Shown in pieces: positions 1-6,886 of a stretch of DNA of 19,336 nt. Source of the stretch: Microcaldota archaeon (lineage in GTDB: Archaea > Micrarchaeota > Micrarchaeia > Micrarchaeales > CABMGC01); NCBI GenBank assembly GCA_021835105.1, contig JAKBQS010000011.1, positions 1 through 19,336 of the forward strand. Direction: 5' to 3'. The notes beneath the pieces were generated by a model. It saw only the letters and a program-made list of their open reading frames with translations, did no database searches and was not told the DNA's origin. Numbering within the stretch: the first letter of the stretch is position 1; every line of letters starts with the position of its first letter. The position numbers and the translations under genes were made by a program.

Positions 1-669
1 TTCGCCCTGAATCGGCTCCATTATTATTGCAGCTATCTCATCAGGAGGAACCTCCCTGCTTAGGGGGTACTTCTTTATGTAGTCCACGCATGCAAGCCCG
101 CATGAAGGGTACTCCTTGCCGAATGGACACCTATAGCAGTAAGCGTATGGCGCATGGAACGATGCATTGAAAGGCCCGAAGCCGCGGCGCTGCACAATCT
201 TTGATGAGGTTAATCCCAGTGCGCCTATGGTGCGTCCGTGGAATGAGTTGTAAAATGCCATTATGTACTGCCTCTTTGTGAAGAGCTTGGAGAATTTTAT
301 TGCCGCTTCGTTTGCCTCGGTGCCTGAATTCGAGAAGAAGAATCTGCCAAATCCTCTTGGAAGAAGCTTGAGCATCTCCTCTGCAAGCAGGACCTGCTCT
401 TCAGAGTAGAAATCTGTTGATGCTGCATGCGTAAGCTTGTTTACCTGGTCTTTTATGGCCTTGCGTATCTCCTTGTTCCCACCAACGCCAAAATTATAAA
501 CGGATATGAACGAGGAGAAATCTATGAACTTGTTGCCTTCTATGTCGTATATGAACTCGCCTTCGCCATGGGATGGGACGAAGCTGTATGCCTCTTTAGT
601 GGAGGTGAGCATTACCTTCTTATCCCTCGCTATTATCGACCTTATGCGCTGCGTTTCCTTGAATGACAC
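1..669 (-). CDS. Class III PLP-dependent aminotransferase, N-terminal part (gene continues off the left edge)
   Basis: About 223 residues of an open frame run off the left edge without a stop. The translation shows family landmarks: a GEG-IYD-EGN-FIDF opening, the cofactor phosphate-binding motif NSGTEANEAAIK, FHGRT, a Cys-containing stretch (YCYRCPFGKEYPSCGLAC), and MEPIQGE at the window edge. This is the fold-type I, subgroup II family (4-aminobutyrate, ornithine/acetylornithine and broad-specificity archaeal aminotransferases). These move an amino group between an amine or amino acid and a 2-oxoacid through PLP in the cytoplasm. The Schiff-base lysine lies outside the window. The start is taken as GTG at 669, because a TATA box about 30 bases upstream predicts a transcript beginning near that codon; the next in-frame ATG lies inside the conserved N-terminus. 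Substrate specificity cannot be assigned, since the C-terminal half is missing. It is divergent from the membrane protein at 764. Confidence 0.9.
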   Translation of the reverse strand, partial: MSFKETQRIRSIIARDKKVMLTSTKEAYSFVPSHGEGEFIYDIEGNKFIDFSSFISVYNFGVGGNKEIRKAIKDQVNKLTHAASTDFYSEEQVLLAEEMLKLLPRGFGRFFFSNSGTEANEAAIKFSKLFTKRQYIMAFYNSFHGRTIGALGLTSSKIVQRRGFGPFNASFHAPYAYCYRCPFGKEYPSCGLACVDYIKKYPLSREVPPDEIAAIIMEPIQGE

Positions 670-696
670 ATTACCACCAGAGATAGTACTAATTAC

Positions 697-707
697 ATAT
701 TTAAATA
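697..707. promoter_or_regulatory. TATA box in the divergent promoter region of the aminotransferase and Yip1-like genes
   Basis: ATATTTAAATA is a near-palindromic archaeal TATA element. On the minus strand its centre is 33 bases ahead of the GTG at 669, which fits a leaderless or nearly leaderless aminotransferase transcript. Read on the plus strand it lies about 62 bases before the ATG at 764, which would leave a leader of roughly 35 bases. It is the only clear TATA element between the two genes, so it may serve both. Confidence 0.5.
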
Positions 708-763
708 ACAGAGCGCGCCTGGGCATCGTATCAAGTATTAATCGTTTGCAGCGGATAATTATT

Positions 764-1378
764 ATGGATCTTCGCAGAAGGCTTGAAGACGGGATAAATG
801 TAGCGCTTCATCCGGAGAAGGCGACTGCCGAGAAGAGCGGCGTCTTCGATGCGCTTGAATTTTACTATTATGCAAGCGTCATCCCCATGATTGCAGGCGC
901 GGCCGCTGTTGTCCTGCTTGGAGCAGCAGCATTCGGGTTTTCCTACTTCTTCTTCAGCTCGATGCCTTTTTACAGTATACTTGCAGGGGCAGGAATACTT
1001 GTTTTTGTACTTGCGCTCCTCGCTCTCTTCGTTGCTTACATGTGGATACTTGTGCCCCTATCTTTCTTCGTTAACGCAGCGATTTTCCAGTTTTTTGGCA
1101 GGTACGTATTCAGGCAGTTTAAAAGAGGGTACTCTCGCACTTACTCAGCCGTAGTTTATGGGAGCATGCCGCAGACCCTCCTTGTCTTCCTGCTCGTGGT
1201 CCCATTCGTTAACCTTATAGTATGGCTATGGGGCTTTGTCGTATTGGTAGTAGCGCTCTCAAACCAGCAGAAGATAACGAAAATCAGGGCATTCGCCGTT
1301 GTGATAGGCTCTGCCGTGCTTGTAGCCTTAGCCATATTTATATCCGTGCATCTCCTGCACCCTCTTTGGCTGCATTAG
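764..1378 (+). CDS. Yip1-like integral membrane protein, 204 residues
   Basis: The frame is open from 506, but its first part lies antisense to the aminotransferase. The ATG at 764 (MDLRRRLEDGINVALHPEKA) is the first sensible start after the intergenic region. The protein opens with an amphipathic cytoplasmic segment ending in a YYYASVIP turn. About five hydrophobic helices follow, near residues 34-62, 68-94, 130-145, 146-162 and 175-200. The loop between the last two helices (ALSNQQKITKIRAFAVV) resembles the polar loop of Yip1-domain proteins, which in archaea are small five-helix membrane proteins of unknown role. I assign the family by topology and loop pattern only. It stands alone and ends in two strong hairpins. 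No catalytic residues are visible. Confidence 0.75.
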   Translation: MDLRRRLEDGINVALHPEKATAEKSGVFDALEFYYYASVIPMIAGAAAVVLLGAAAFGFSYFFFSSMPFYSILAGAGILVFVLALLALFVAYMWILVPLSFFVNAAIFQFFGRYVFRQFKRGYSRTYSAVVYGSMPQTLLVFLLVVPFVNLIVWLWGFVVLVVALSNQQKITKIRAFAVVIGSAVLVALAIFISVHLLHPLWLH

Positions 1379-1381
1379 CAT

Positions 1382-1398
1382 AGCCACCTGAGGTGGCT
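1382..1398 (+). terminator. Small hairpin after the Yip1-like gene
   Basis: AGCCACC-TGA-GGTGGCT is a perfect 7-bp stem with a 3-base loop, starting 3 bases after the stop codon at 1378. No T-run follows directly. It sits between two convergent genes and stands in tandem with the stronger hairpin at 1412. Confidence 0.45.
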
Positions 1399-1411
1399 TG
1401 AGGAAGAGAAT

Positions 1412-1452
1412 GGCCTGCCATATTTTGGGAAGAATGGCAGGCCCTAGTTTTT
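1412..1452 (+). terminator. Rho-independent-style terminator between convergent genes
   Basis: GGCCTGCCAT (1412-1421) and ATGGCAGGCC (1434-1443) form a perfect 10-bp stem with a 12-base loop. TAGTTTTT follows, giving a U-tract at 1448-1452 on the plus strand. It would end transcripts of the Yip1-like gene. The last bases overlap the stop of the convergent gene at 1451. Archaeal termination usually depends mainly on the U-tract, so a stem this strong is notable. Confidence 0.65.
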
Positions 1453-2008
1453 ATGCTCTCTGTGGGGGAGAGATTATCATTGTGTTAGTCGCCTTGCCAG
1501 CATCAAGCCTGTAATAAACCTTGTGACCTAGTTGGAATCTTTCCAGCAATCCCGCTTTATGCAACCTGTTCAGCCTTGTGCATGCGGCATTCGCTCCCCT
1601 GTAGCCCATGAACTCCTTTACATCGTCCGCTGAGACCATATCGTTTGTCTGGACGAAGTTTATAATCTTGGAATCTATCTCTGAGAGGGCTACCTCGCTT
1701 ATCTGCCTGAGCTCGCCCTGCTGCCTCTGCGCTTGCGCATCCTGATTGTTCATGCTCTTGAGCTGCTCTGCCTCTACCTGCTGCAACTGCTTTATCTTTG
1801 AAGTAAGCTCCTCCAACATGGAGTTTGTTTTCTGCCGCTCCTCCATTAGGTATTTGAACATCGCTATTATATCGTCATCTGATATCTGCTTTCTTTCATC
1901 TTTGCCAGAAGTATCCTCGGTTTGCAGCTCACGGAGCTCCACCTGCAGTTTAAGAAGCTCTTCCCTTATCTGTTTTAATCTGTCCTCGTGAGACATACGC
2001 AACCCCAT
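1451..2008 (-). CDS. Coiled-coil plus winged-helix DNA-binding-like protein, 185 residues
   Basis: The N-terminal half (about residues 5-100) is polar, heptad-rich and strongly charged, with many Glu, Lys, Gln and Leu, and should form one or two coiled coils. The C-terminal part (about 108-170) has winged-helix character: a helix around SEIDSKIINFVQTN, a DDVKEFMGY helix, a recognition-helix-like segment NAACTRLNRLHKAGLL, and a beta wing ERFQLGHKVYYRLD. No membrane segment or enzyme motif is seen. It is probably a dimeric regulator or DNA-bridging protein; the family is not recognised. Either ATG 2008 or ATG 1996 (MSHEDRL) may be used; neither has a convincing Shine-Dalgarno sequence. A palindrome covers the predicted transcription start, which suggests self-regulation. 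Confidence 0.75.
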   Translation of the reverse strand: MGLRMSHEDRLKQIREELLKLQVELRELQTEDTSGKDERKQISDDDIIAMFKYLMEERQKTNSMLEELTSKIKQLQQVEAEQLKSMNNQDAQAQRQQGELRQISEVALSEIDSKIINFVQTNDMVSADDVKEFMGYRGANAACTRLNRLHKAGLLERFQLGHKVYYRLDAGKATNTMIISPPQRA

Positions 2009-2029
2009 CGTGATTCTTTCCCGTTTAAA

Positions 2030-2046
2030 TCATGAAACATTCATGA
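2030..2046. promoter_or_regulatory. Operator-like palindrome ahead of the winged-helix gene
   Basis: TCATGAA-ACA-TTCATGA is a perfect 7-bp inverted repeat with a 3-base centre. It lies 22 bases upstream of the ATG at 2008, and its near edge is about 25 bases downstream of the TATA box at 2072-2081. That is where the transcript should begin. A regulator bound here would block initiation, so autoregulation by the 1451-2008 product is the simplest reading; this is inferred from position only. Confidence 0.5.
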
Positions 2047-2071
2047 CTGAATCATATCTATGAGGTATAAG

Positions 2072-2081
2072 GTATTTAAAG
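2072..2081 (-). promoter_or_regulatory. TATA box of the winged-helix gene
   Basis: On the minus strand the sequence reads CTTTAAATAC, a typical archaeal TATA element. It predicts a start of transcription near 2050 and a leader of about 40 bases containing the 2030-2046 palindrome. Confidence 0.5.
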
Positions 2082-2106
2082 CTTAGGGATAAATTCCGCT
2101 AATTTG

Positions 2107-2120
2107 GCACCATATGGCGC
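2107..2120. repeat. Imperfect palindrome in the 2009-2208 intergenic region
   Basis: GCACCATATGGCGC pairs with itself except for one A-C mismatch. It lies between the divergent promoters of the winged-helix gene and the KH gene, outside both TATA boxes. The remaining intergenic sequence holds only AT-rich promoter-like stretches. Its function is unknown, and it may be chance. Confidence 0.25.
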
Positions 2121-2168
2121 TTTTCAGGAATAGTTGATGCCTTTACGAACCTATTTTAGTTAAAAATG

Positions 2169-2177
2169 CTTTTAAAG
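2169..2177 (+). promoter_or_regulatory. TATA box of the KH/top6B operon
   Basis: CTTTTAAAG, with an A-rich stretch just upstream (TTAAAAATG), is centred about 36 bases before the ATG at 2209. Transcription should begin near 2200, leaving only a few leader bases. No Shine-Dalgarno sequence is seen, which fits a nearly leaderless mRNA. Confidence 0.5.
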
Positions 2178-2208
2178 CCTTCGTTGAATAATAGAGTGTT
2201 GTGCTTGC

Positions 2209-2721
2209 ATGCAACGGATACTAATACCTAGGCAGAGAGCCGCACTGCTCGATAAGAAGAAAGTGAGCGAGCTCGAGGCTGCGCTTAAGTGCAGGATAGA
2301 GGTCGAGGACGGCAACGACGTGCTGATCGACGGTGATGGATACTGGGAGTATGTTGCAAGGAATGTGCTCATGGCCTACGGCAGAGGATTCAGCATTGCA
2401 GAGGCCATGAGGCTTCTTGCGGAGAGCTATTTCTTCAAGTACCTTAACCTCAAAGACGCGCTGTCCAATGATAAGCAGATACGCAGGATAAAGGCAAGGA
2501 TAATAGGGAGCAACGGCAAGACGAAGAAGCGCATAGAGGAATTCAGCGGGGCTGCGCTCTCCGTGTATGGAAATGGGGTAGGCGTAATAGGAACAGAGGA
2601 TGAGATAGAAGTAGCAATGGCTGCATTGCGCATTCTTGTAGGAGGGGGCATGCACAGCAACGCCTACAGGGCAATGGAACTTGAGAAAAAGAAGAAGACG
2701 TCTTCGCGCTTTGGTGTATGA
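2209..2721 (+). CDS. Archaeal KH-domain RNA-binding protein, Pno1/Dim2-like, 170 residues
   Basis: Two KH-type modules can be read. The first spans about residues 1-85 and begins RILIPRQRAALLDKKK. The second, about 90-150, carries the classic RNA-binding turn in ARIIGSNGKTKKRIEEFSGA (a GxxG loop, GSNGK) and ends in IGTEDEIEVAMAALRILVGG. This layout and length match the archaeal relatives of eukaryotic Pno1/Dim2 (Krr1-like), which bind the 3' end of small-subunit rRNA and assist 30S maturation and 16S 3'-end processing. The tail is lysine-rich (ELEKKKKTSS). ATG 2209 follows a TATA box by about 36 bases. The stop at 2721 is one base before the start of top6B, so the two genes form an operon. 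The first KH turn looks degenerate, as is usual for this family. Confidence 0.85.
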   Translation: MQRILIPRQRAALLDKKKVSELEAALKCRIEVEDGNDVLIDGDGYWEYVARNVLMAYGRGFSIAEAMRLLAESYFFKYLNLKDALSNDKQIRRIKARIIGSNGKTKKRIEEFSGAALSVYGNGVGVIGTEDEIEVAMAALRILVGGGMHSNAYRAMELEKKKKTSSRFGV

Positions 2722-2722
2722 G

Positions 2723-4336
2723 ATGAACGCCGACGAGATATTCAAGGAATTCAAGGAGCAGTCTGTATCAGAATTTTTCAGGAAGAACAGCCAGATGCTC
2801 GGATACTCAGGCAAGGTGCGGTCCCTTACTACGGCTGTTCATGAGTACGTGACCAACTCGCTGGACGCATGCGAGGAGGCAGGCGTATTGCCTGAGATCA
2901 GAGTTACTGTAGTGCAGATTGATGAGACCAAGTATACTGTTACGGTGCGTGATAACGGACCTGGGATACCTGAAAAGCTTGTAGGAAGCGCACTCGCGAA
3001 GGTCCTTTCCGGAACAAAATTCCACAGATACATACAACAGAGGGGGCAGCAGGGAATAGGCGCTGCAGGATGCACATTATTTTCAAGGATGACTACAGGC
3101 AAGCCAATACATGTGCACTCTGGCACAGAGAGGCAGTCTTATTCGTGCGATGTAACCATAGAGATAAAGACCAATAAGCCCATAGTTGAAAACCTGGAGA
3201 AACTCAGCGACGGGTTCAGGGGCCTTGAGATTACTGCAGAGCTTGGGGAGGTGAAATACGAGAGGAGCGACCATGGAGTATATGAATACATAAAGAGAAC
3301 TGCGCTCTCAAACCCGCACGTCTCCATAACTCTCGTGGAACCTGATGGGAAGGAGGCATTCTTCCCTAGATCTTCAGGAGAGATACCAAAGAGACCGAAG
3401 CAGATAAAACCGCATCCGCTCGGAGTGCAGGTTAATGACATAGTGGATTTCGCCCATTTCAGCGGCGAACGCACAGTTGCGTCTTTTCTCAGCGAGACAT
3501 TCTCCAGGGTTACTAGGTCAAAAGTAGAGGAGCTGGGGCAACTGGTCCCAGGGATAGACCTGAAGAAGAGCCCGAAGGATTTATCATGGGCAGAGGCGGA
3601 GGAGATAGTGAAGGCTTTTGGGAAAATAAAATGGATGGCTCCCGAGTTGGATTCGTTATCCACTATAGGGAGAGCGCAGATAGAAGCAACCATAAAGAAT
3701 ATACTGAACCCCGCATATGTGGCTGTTGTTGAGCGCAGACCTTCTGTTTTTAGGGGAGGCATACCATTCGTAGTTGAGGCAGGGATAGCGTATGGAGGAG
3801 ATGCTGGAAAGGTATCTGAAGATGGGATGCGAAGCTCGGTGATAAGGTTTGCAAACAAGGTGCCATTATTATTTGACGGATCTGCGTGTGCGATTACCGA
3901 AGCGGTAAACACCATACAATGGAGGAGATACGGAATATCGGATTTTGAGGAGCAGCCACTTAGCGTAATGGTGAATGTGTCCAGCGTATATATACCTTAC
4001 TCAGGCGTGGGAAAGCAGGCGATATCTCATGAGGATGAGATAATAGGCGAGATACGCCTTGCGCTTATGGCGTGCGCAAAGGATATTGAAAGGTATGTGC
4101 GCGGAGAGAGGGCCAAATCGATACAGGAATCGAGGTATAACATGATAATGCGTTACGTGGGCCAGCTCGCTTCGGACATATCTGAGATATCCGGCAAGGA
4201 CAGGGCAGAGATAGAGGTATCGCTTAAGAAGCTGATAGATACAAAGTACAGCAGGCTTTTTGGAGGGAATGCGGAGCAAGATGTGGAAGCAAATGAGAGT
4301 GAAGACAGCAGTGATGTAAGAGAGCAGGAGGAATAA
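2723..4336 (+). CDS. top6B: DNA topoisomerase VI subunit B
   Basis: This is the ATPase subunit of the type IIB topoisomerase that, with subunit A, passes one duplex through another and relaxes supercoils. The 537-residue product has the full GHKL signature: the N-box with catalytic Glu41 and Mg-binding Asn45 in HEYVTNSLDA, motif DNGPGI (Asp77 to Ile82), and the GQQGIGAAG lid around residues 108-116. The central H2TH-like region and the transducer domain follow; GKQAIS in the latter holds the switch lysine that senses ATP. The length is normal for archaeal Top6B. ATG 2723 is chosen because it gives the standard MNADEIFKEF start, one base after the KH stop; the frame is open further upstream, inside the KH gene. 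The C-terminus is acidic. The A subunit, often next to B, is absent here. The stop lies one base from that of the convergent gene. Confidence 0.97.
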   Translation: MNADEIFKEFKEQSVSEFFRKNSQMLGYSGKVRSLTTAVHEYVTNSLDACEEAGVLPEIRVTVVQIDETKYTVTVRDNGPGIPEKLVGSALAKVLSGTKFHRYIQQRGQQGIGAAGCTLFSRMTTGKPIHVHSGTERQSYSCDVTIEIKTNKPIVENLEKLSDGFRGLEITAELGEVKYERSDHGVYEYIKRTALSNPHVSITLVEPDGKEAFFPRSSGEIPKRPKQIKPHPLGVQVNDIVDFAHFSGERTVASFLSETFSRVTRSKVEELGQLVPGIDLKKSPKDLSWAEAEEIVKAFGKIKWMAPELDSLSTIGRAQIEATIKNILNPAYVAVVERRPSVFRGGIPFVVEAGIAYGGDAGKVSEDGMRSSVIRFANKVPLLFDGSACAITEAVNTIQWRRYGISDFEEQPLSVMVNVSSVYIPYSGVGKQAISHEDEIIGEIRLALMACAKDIERYVRGERAKSIQESRYNMIMRYVGQLASDISEISGKDRAEIEVSLKKLIDTKYSRLFGGNAEQDVEANESEDSSDVREQEE

Positions 4337-4337
4337 A

Positions 4338-6707
4338 CTAGAATACCAGCTGATCAGTATTGCTTGTGTCTACCAGCTTCACATAAGAGTAGGCTATGGC
4401 TGCCTTTATTATCTCCGCGCTGCTGTCGTAAGAAGAGTAGAGTTTCCCGAGGAATTCCTCCTTGGCCTCTTCGTTGAGGAATGCTATCATGGTCTTCTGC
4501 CTGCTGCTTACAGCAAAGGGCCTTATGTATGATTTTTCCGAATATATCACTACGTTGTACTGCACACCAGACTTTATTATCACCATATCGGCTTTGTCGC
4601 TCTGGTCTAACTCGGTAAAGAGCATGGCACCAGCCACGCAGAAGTCCCTTAGCTTTCTGAATACCACAAGGTATTCTATATCGTGTCTCGACTTCTCCTC
4701 CCATGATACAGGTGCAAAGTAGTCGTCCATCCCTACAACTAGGCCTGCGCTTTGGAGAGCCATCAGCACCGTATAGGCATTCTGCTGGGTTATCGATATC
4801 GGGACATTCTCATGCCTTACTCCGTTGCTTATTCCGTACCTGAATTCCTCAACTGTAAGGGGCATGTATCTCCAGCGATACCTTGCGTTTACAGAATCGA
4901 AGACGCTTATTAGAGTCTGTGGCTGCTCCTTTATTCTGGCCTTTTTGGATGTTGTGAAATCCGGAAGGTCTATGTAGTAGTCATCGGGGAGCTCAGGTCT
5001 TATCATTATGTTCAGGAACACTACCACTATTATTGCTATACCGAATTCTATGTAGAGCGTATTCCCGCCAGAAGTGGGAGAGCTATACTGGCTTATGTAC
5101 GTGTACACCTTGCCCATTATCTCAAATACAAACGTCTCGTTGCCGTGGCTGAGTATGGTGCCTTTTGGAAGGTCATAAGTTATTGTACCATTCCGTATCG
5201 TGCCGTTCTGCTCGAAGAGATTGTTTAGGGAAACGGAGTATGGCACATTGTTTAGGGTTATGTTGTTGCTCTGCGTGAAGAATGAAAATGTGGCATTCTT
5301 GAAGTCTATTGCTACGGGCGTTATTGTAGTGTTGTCCAGATATGTTATTCCGGTTGCGTAGAGGTTGTTGTTGCCATCAAGGAGTTCTACGAAGTAGTAA
5401 CCCGGTACGAAGTTGAATGCCTGATCTATGCTTACCGCAAAGGGTTTGTTGAAATCGCCCACAAGCCCTGTTGATATGGGATCCAGGCTGGAATTGAGGA
5501 GGACTGCCCTGAATGTGTTGTAGGTGCCTGTCAGGTTGTACACGCTCAGGTCTATAGGTATTGTCTGTGTCTCGCCTACCGATGAGGACATCTTCACCTC
5601 GCCATTTAGGGAGAAATTCATCCTGAATGGAATATTGAGCTCAGCGTACGTACCGTTGTTGTAAAGGCGTGCGGTAAGAAGCGCATATGAATTGTTGAGT
5701 TCGGATGTAGTGTTGTTTCCCAAAGACACCTGCTTCTGGTCTGTTACTATGAGTGCGGTCTCACGGCTGTTGTTAAGTATGGTAAGATTTGAGTACCCGT
5801 AAGCTATCCTGTTCAGCCAGTATTTCGAATCTATCACATTCGCAATGTCCATTGCCATGGAAGACTGATTTTTCCATGCGGTTGAGGGATAGTTGCTGAA
5901 GGCGATTAACGTGCCGTTTAGGGAATTTTGCGTTGTTATGTCACCGTAGAAGTAGCCGTCCTGGAAGCCGAAGAGCGGCGAGTTGAATATTATGCTATTA
6001 ATCGGCTGGGCCGAAGCGTTTACTGTTGTGGTATTAAGCTTTGCGGATAGTATCTCGCTTGCGACGCTCTGGTTGTTTATTACCGCTATGCCTCCAAATG
6101 TCACTGATTCTGTAAAGTTATTGCCAATGTATATTATGCTGTCCCCCCTGGAGAGGAGGTTGAGTATCGTAAAGTTGTCGCTGGCTGAGCTTGGAGTCAG
6201 AGGAAGAGGCAGAAGACCGGAGGGTATTATAACTATCGAGTTCTCTGGTATCTGCCGTACGTCGTTTATGTTTATGTAGTTGAACATGCTTGAGTTGCGA
6301 AGTATATCGTGCGCACGCAGGTCCGTGCTTATCTGGGAGTACAAAGACTGCTCGTTGAAGAAGCATTTATAGCAGTAATTTTCGATATTTACCAAGTATA
6401 TGAATGGCTCTGGGGGCTTCGTATATGAGGATAGCGTTATATTTGCATCTGATGCGTTTATGAACGAGTAGTTGATAAGCGCATATGCGTCGACATACTT
6501 GGCGTTGTTTGAAAAGGCGTAGCCACGCGAGGATATGCCCAAGGTTGGAAGTATGGTTATATTTATATTAGGTTTCTGCTGGTGCAGGCTCTGCGTTATC
6601 ACATTGACTGTTGCGGATAGGTAGAATAGCATTACTGCTATGAATATTATAGCTACAATTGCAATTACAAGAATCAGCTTGTTATTCTTCTTTTTTACTT
6701 CTGGCAT
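4338..6707 (-). CDS. Large membrane-anchored surface protein with cytoplasmic C-terminal domain, 789 residues
   Basis: The family is not recognised. A basic N-terminus (KKKNNK) is followed by one membrane helix at about residues 10-32. The next ~515 residues look extracellular: rich in Asn, Ser, Thr and Tyr, with more than twenty N-X-S/T sequons (for example NITI, NYSF, NFTE, NTTT, NGTL), suggesting heavy N-glycosylation and beta-rich domains. A CYKC pair near residue 111 could form a disulfide or bind metal. A second helix (about 548-569, FGIAIIVVVFLNIMI) leads to a ~220-residue cytoplasmic tail, with a helix-rich segment around EEFRYGISNG and an alpha/beta region around DMVIIKSGVQYNVVIY. 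The topology is therefore out in the middle and cytoplasm at both ends. It is the last gene of the operon with the VirB4-like ATPase, 10 bases after the small gene at 6718, so a surface-exposed part of the same machine is plausible. Confidence 0.8.
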   Translation of the reverse strand: MPEVKKKNNKLILVIAIVAIIFIAVMLFYLSATVNVITQSLHQQKPNINITILPTLGISSRGYAFSNNAKYVDAYALINYSFINASDANITLSSYTKPPEPFIYLVNIENYCYKCFFNEQSLYSQISTDLRAHDILRNSSMFNYININDVRQIPENSIVIIPSGLLPLPLTPSSASDNFTILNLLSRGDSIIYIGNNFTESVTFGGIAVINNQSVASEILSAKLNTTTVNASAQPINSIIFNSPLFGFQDGYFYGDITTQNSLNGTLIAFSNYPSTAWKNQSSMAMDIANVIDSKYWLNRIAYGYSNLTILNNSRETALIVTDQKQVSLGNNTTSELNNSYALLTARLYNNGTYAELNIPFRMNFSLNGEVKMSSSVGETQTIPIDLSVYNLTGTYNTFRAVLLNSSLDPISTGLVGDFNKPFAVSIDQAFNFVPGYYFVELLDGNNNLYATGITYLDNTTITPVAIDFKNATFSFFTQSNNITLNNVPYSVSLNNLFEQNGTIRNGTITYDLPKGTILSHGNETFVFEIMGKVYTYISQYSSPTSGGNTLYIEFGIAIIVVVFLNIMIRPELPDDYYIDLPDFTTSKKARIKEQPQTLISVFDSVNARYRWRYMPLTVEEFRYGISNGVRHENVPISITQQNAYTVLMALQSAGLVVGMDDYFAPVSWEEKSRHDIEYLVVFRKLRDFCVAGAMLFTELDQSDKADMVIIKSGVQYNVVIYSEKSYIRPFAVSSRQKTMIAFLNEEAKEEFLGKLYSSYDSSAEIIKAAIAYSYVKLVDTSNTDQLVF

Positions 6708-6717
6708 AATTTACACT

Positions 6718-6879
6718 TCATGTTGCCCCTTTCCTAGGAAATTTCTTATCTATCCAATTTTGCAGAATGCCGGATAGTTTTTTGGATATGTCGTTCGTCT
6801 CCCCCGCTTTCTTTATTATTCGGTATACTTTCACGTATGCGAACTTCTTGTTTATTGTCACGTAGTATTTTCCAGGCAT
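6718..6879 (-). CDS. Small basic protein, 53 residues
   Basis: ATG 6879 to TGA 6718 encodes a 53-residue product starting MPGKYYVTINKKFAYVKVYR and ending KKFPRKGAT. It is lysine-rich with a central predicted helix (SKKLSGILQNWIDKKF) and no membrane segment or Cys. It fits exactly into the operon: 7 bases after the stop of the upstream gene and 10 bases before the ATG of the 789-residue gene. Without it there would be a 179-base hole in an otherwise tight operon. No family is recognised. The supports are fit, reading direction and composition. Confidence 0.65.
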   Translation of the reverse strand: MPGKYYVTINKKFAYVKVYRIIKKAGETNDISKKLSGILQNWIDKKFPRKGAT

Positions 6880-6886
6880 TTGTGCT

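Noticed and set aside
427..666. Plus-strand 79-residue frame
   Set aside because: It is antisense to the aminotransferase, whose minus-strand translation shows clear family motifs.
506..763. Upstream extension of the Yip1-like reading frame
   Set aside because: It lies antisense to the aminotransferase coding region and across the divergent promoter. The sensible start, followed by typical N-terminal sequence, is ATG 764.
2221..2814. Minus-strand frame of 197 residues opposite the KH gene
   Set aside because: Its sequence is low in protein character, and the plus strand encodes a recognisable KH protein and the start of top6B.
3139..3915. Minus-strand frame of 258 residues inside top6B
   Set aside because: Shadow of a strongly conserved gene, with no domain, promoter or ribosome site of its own.
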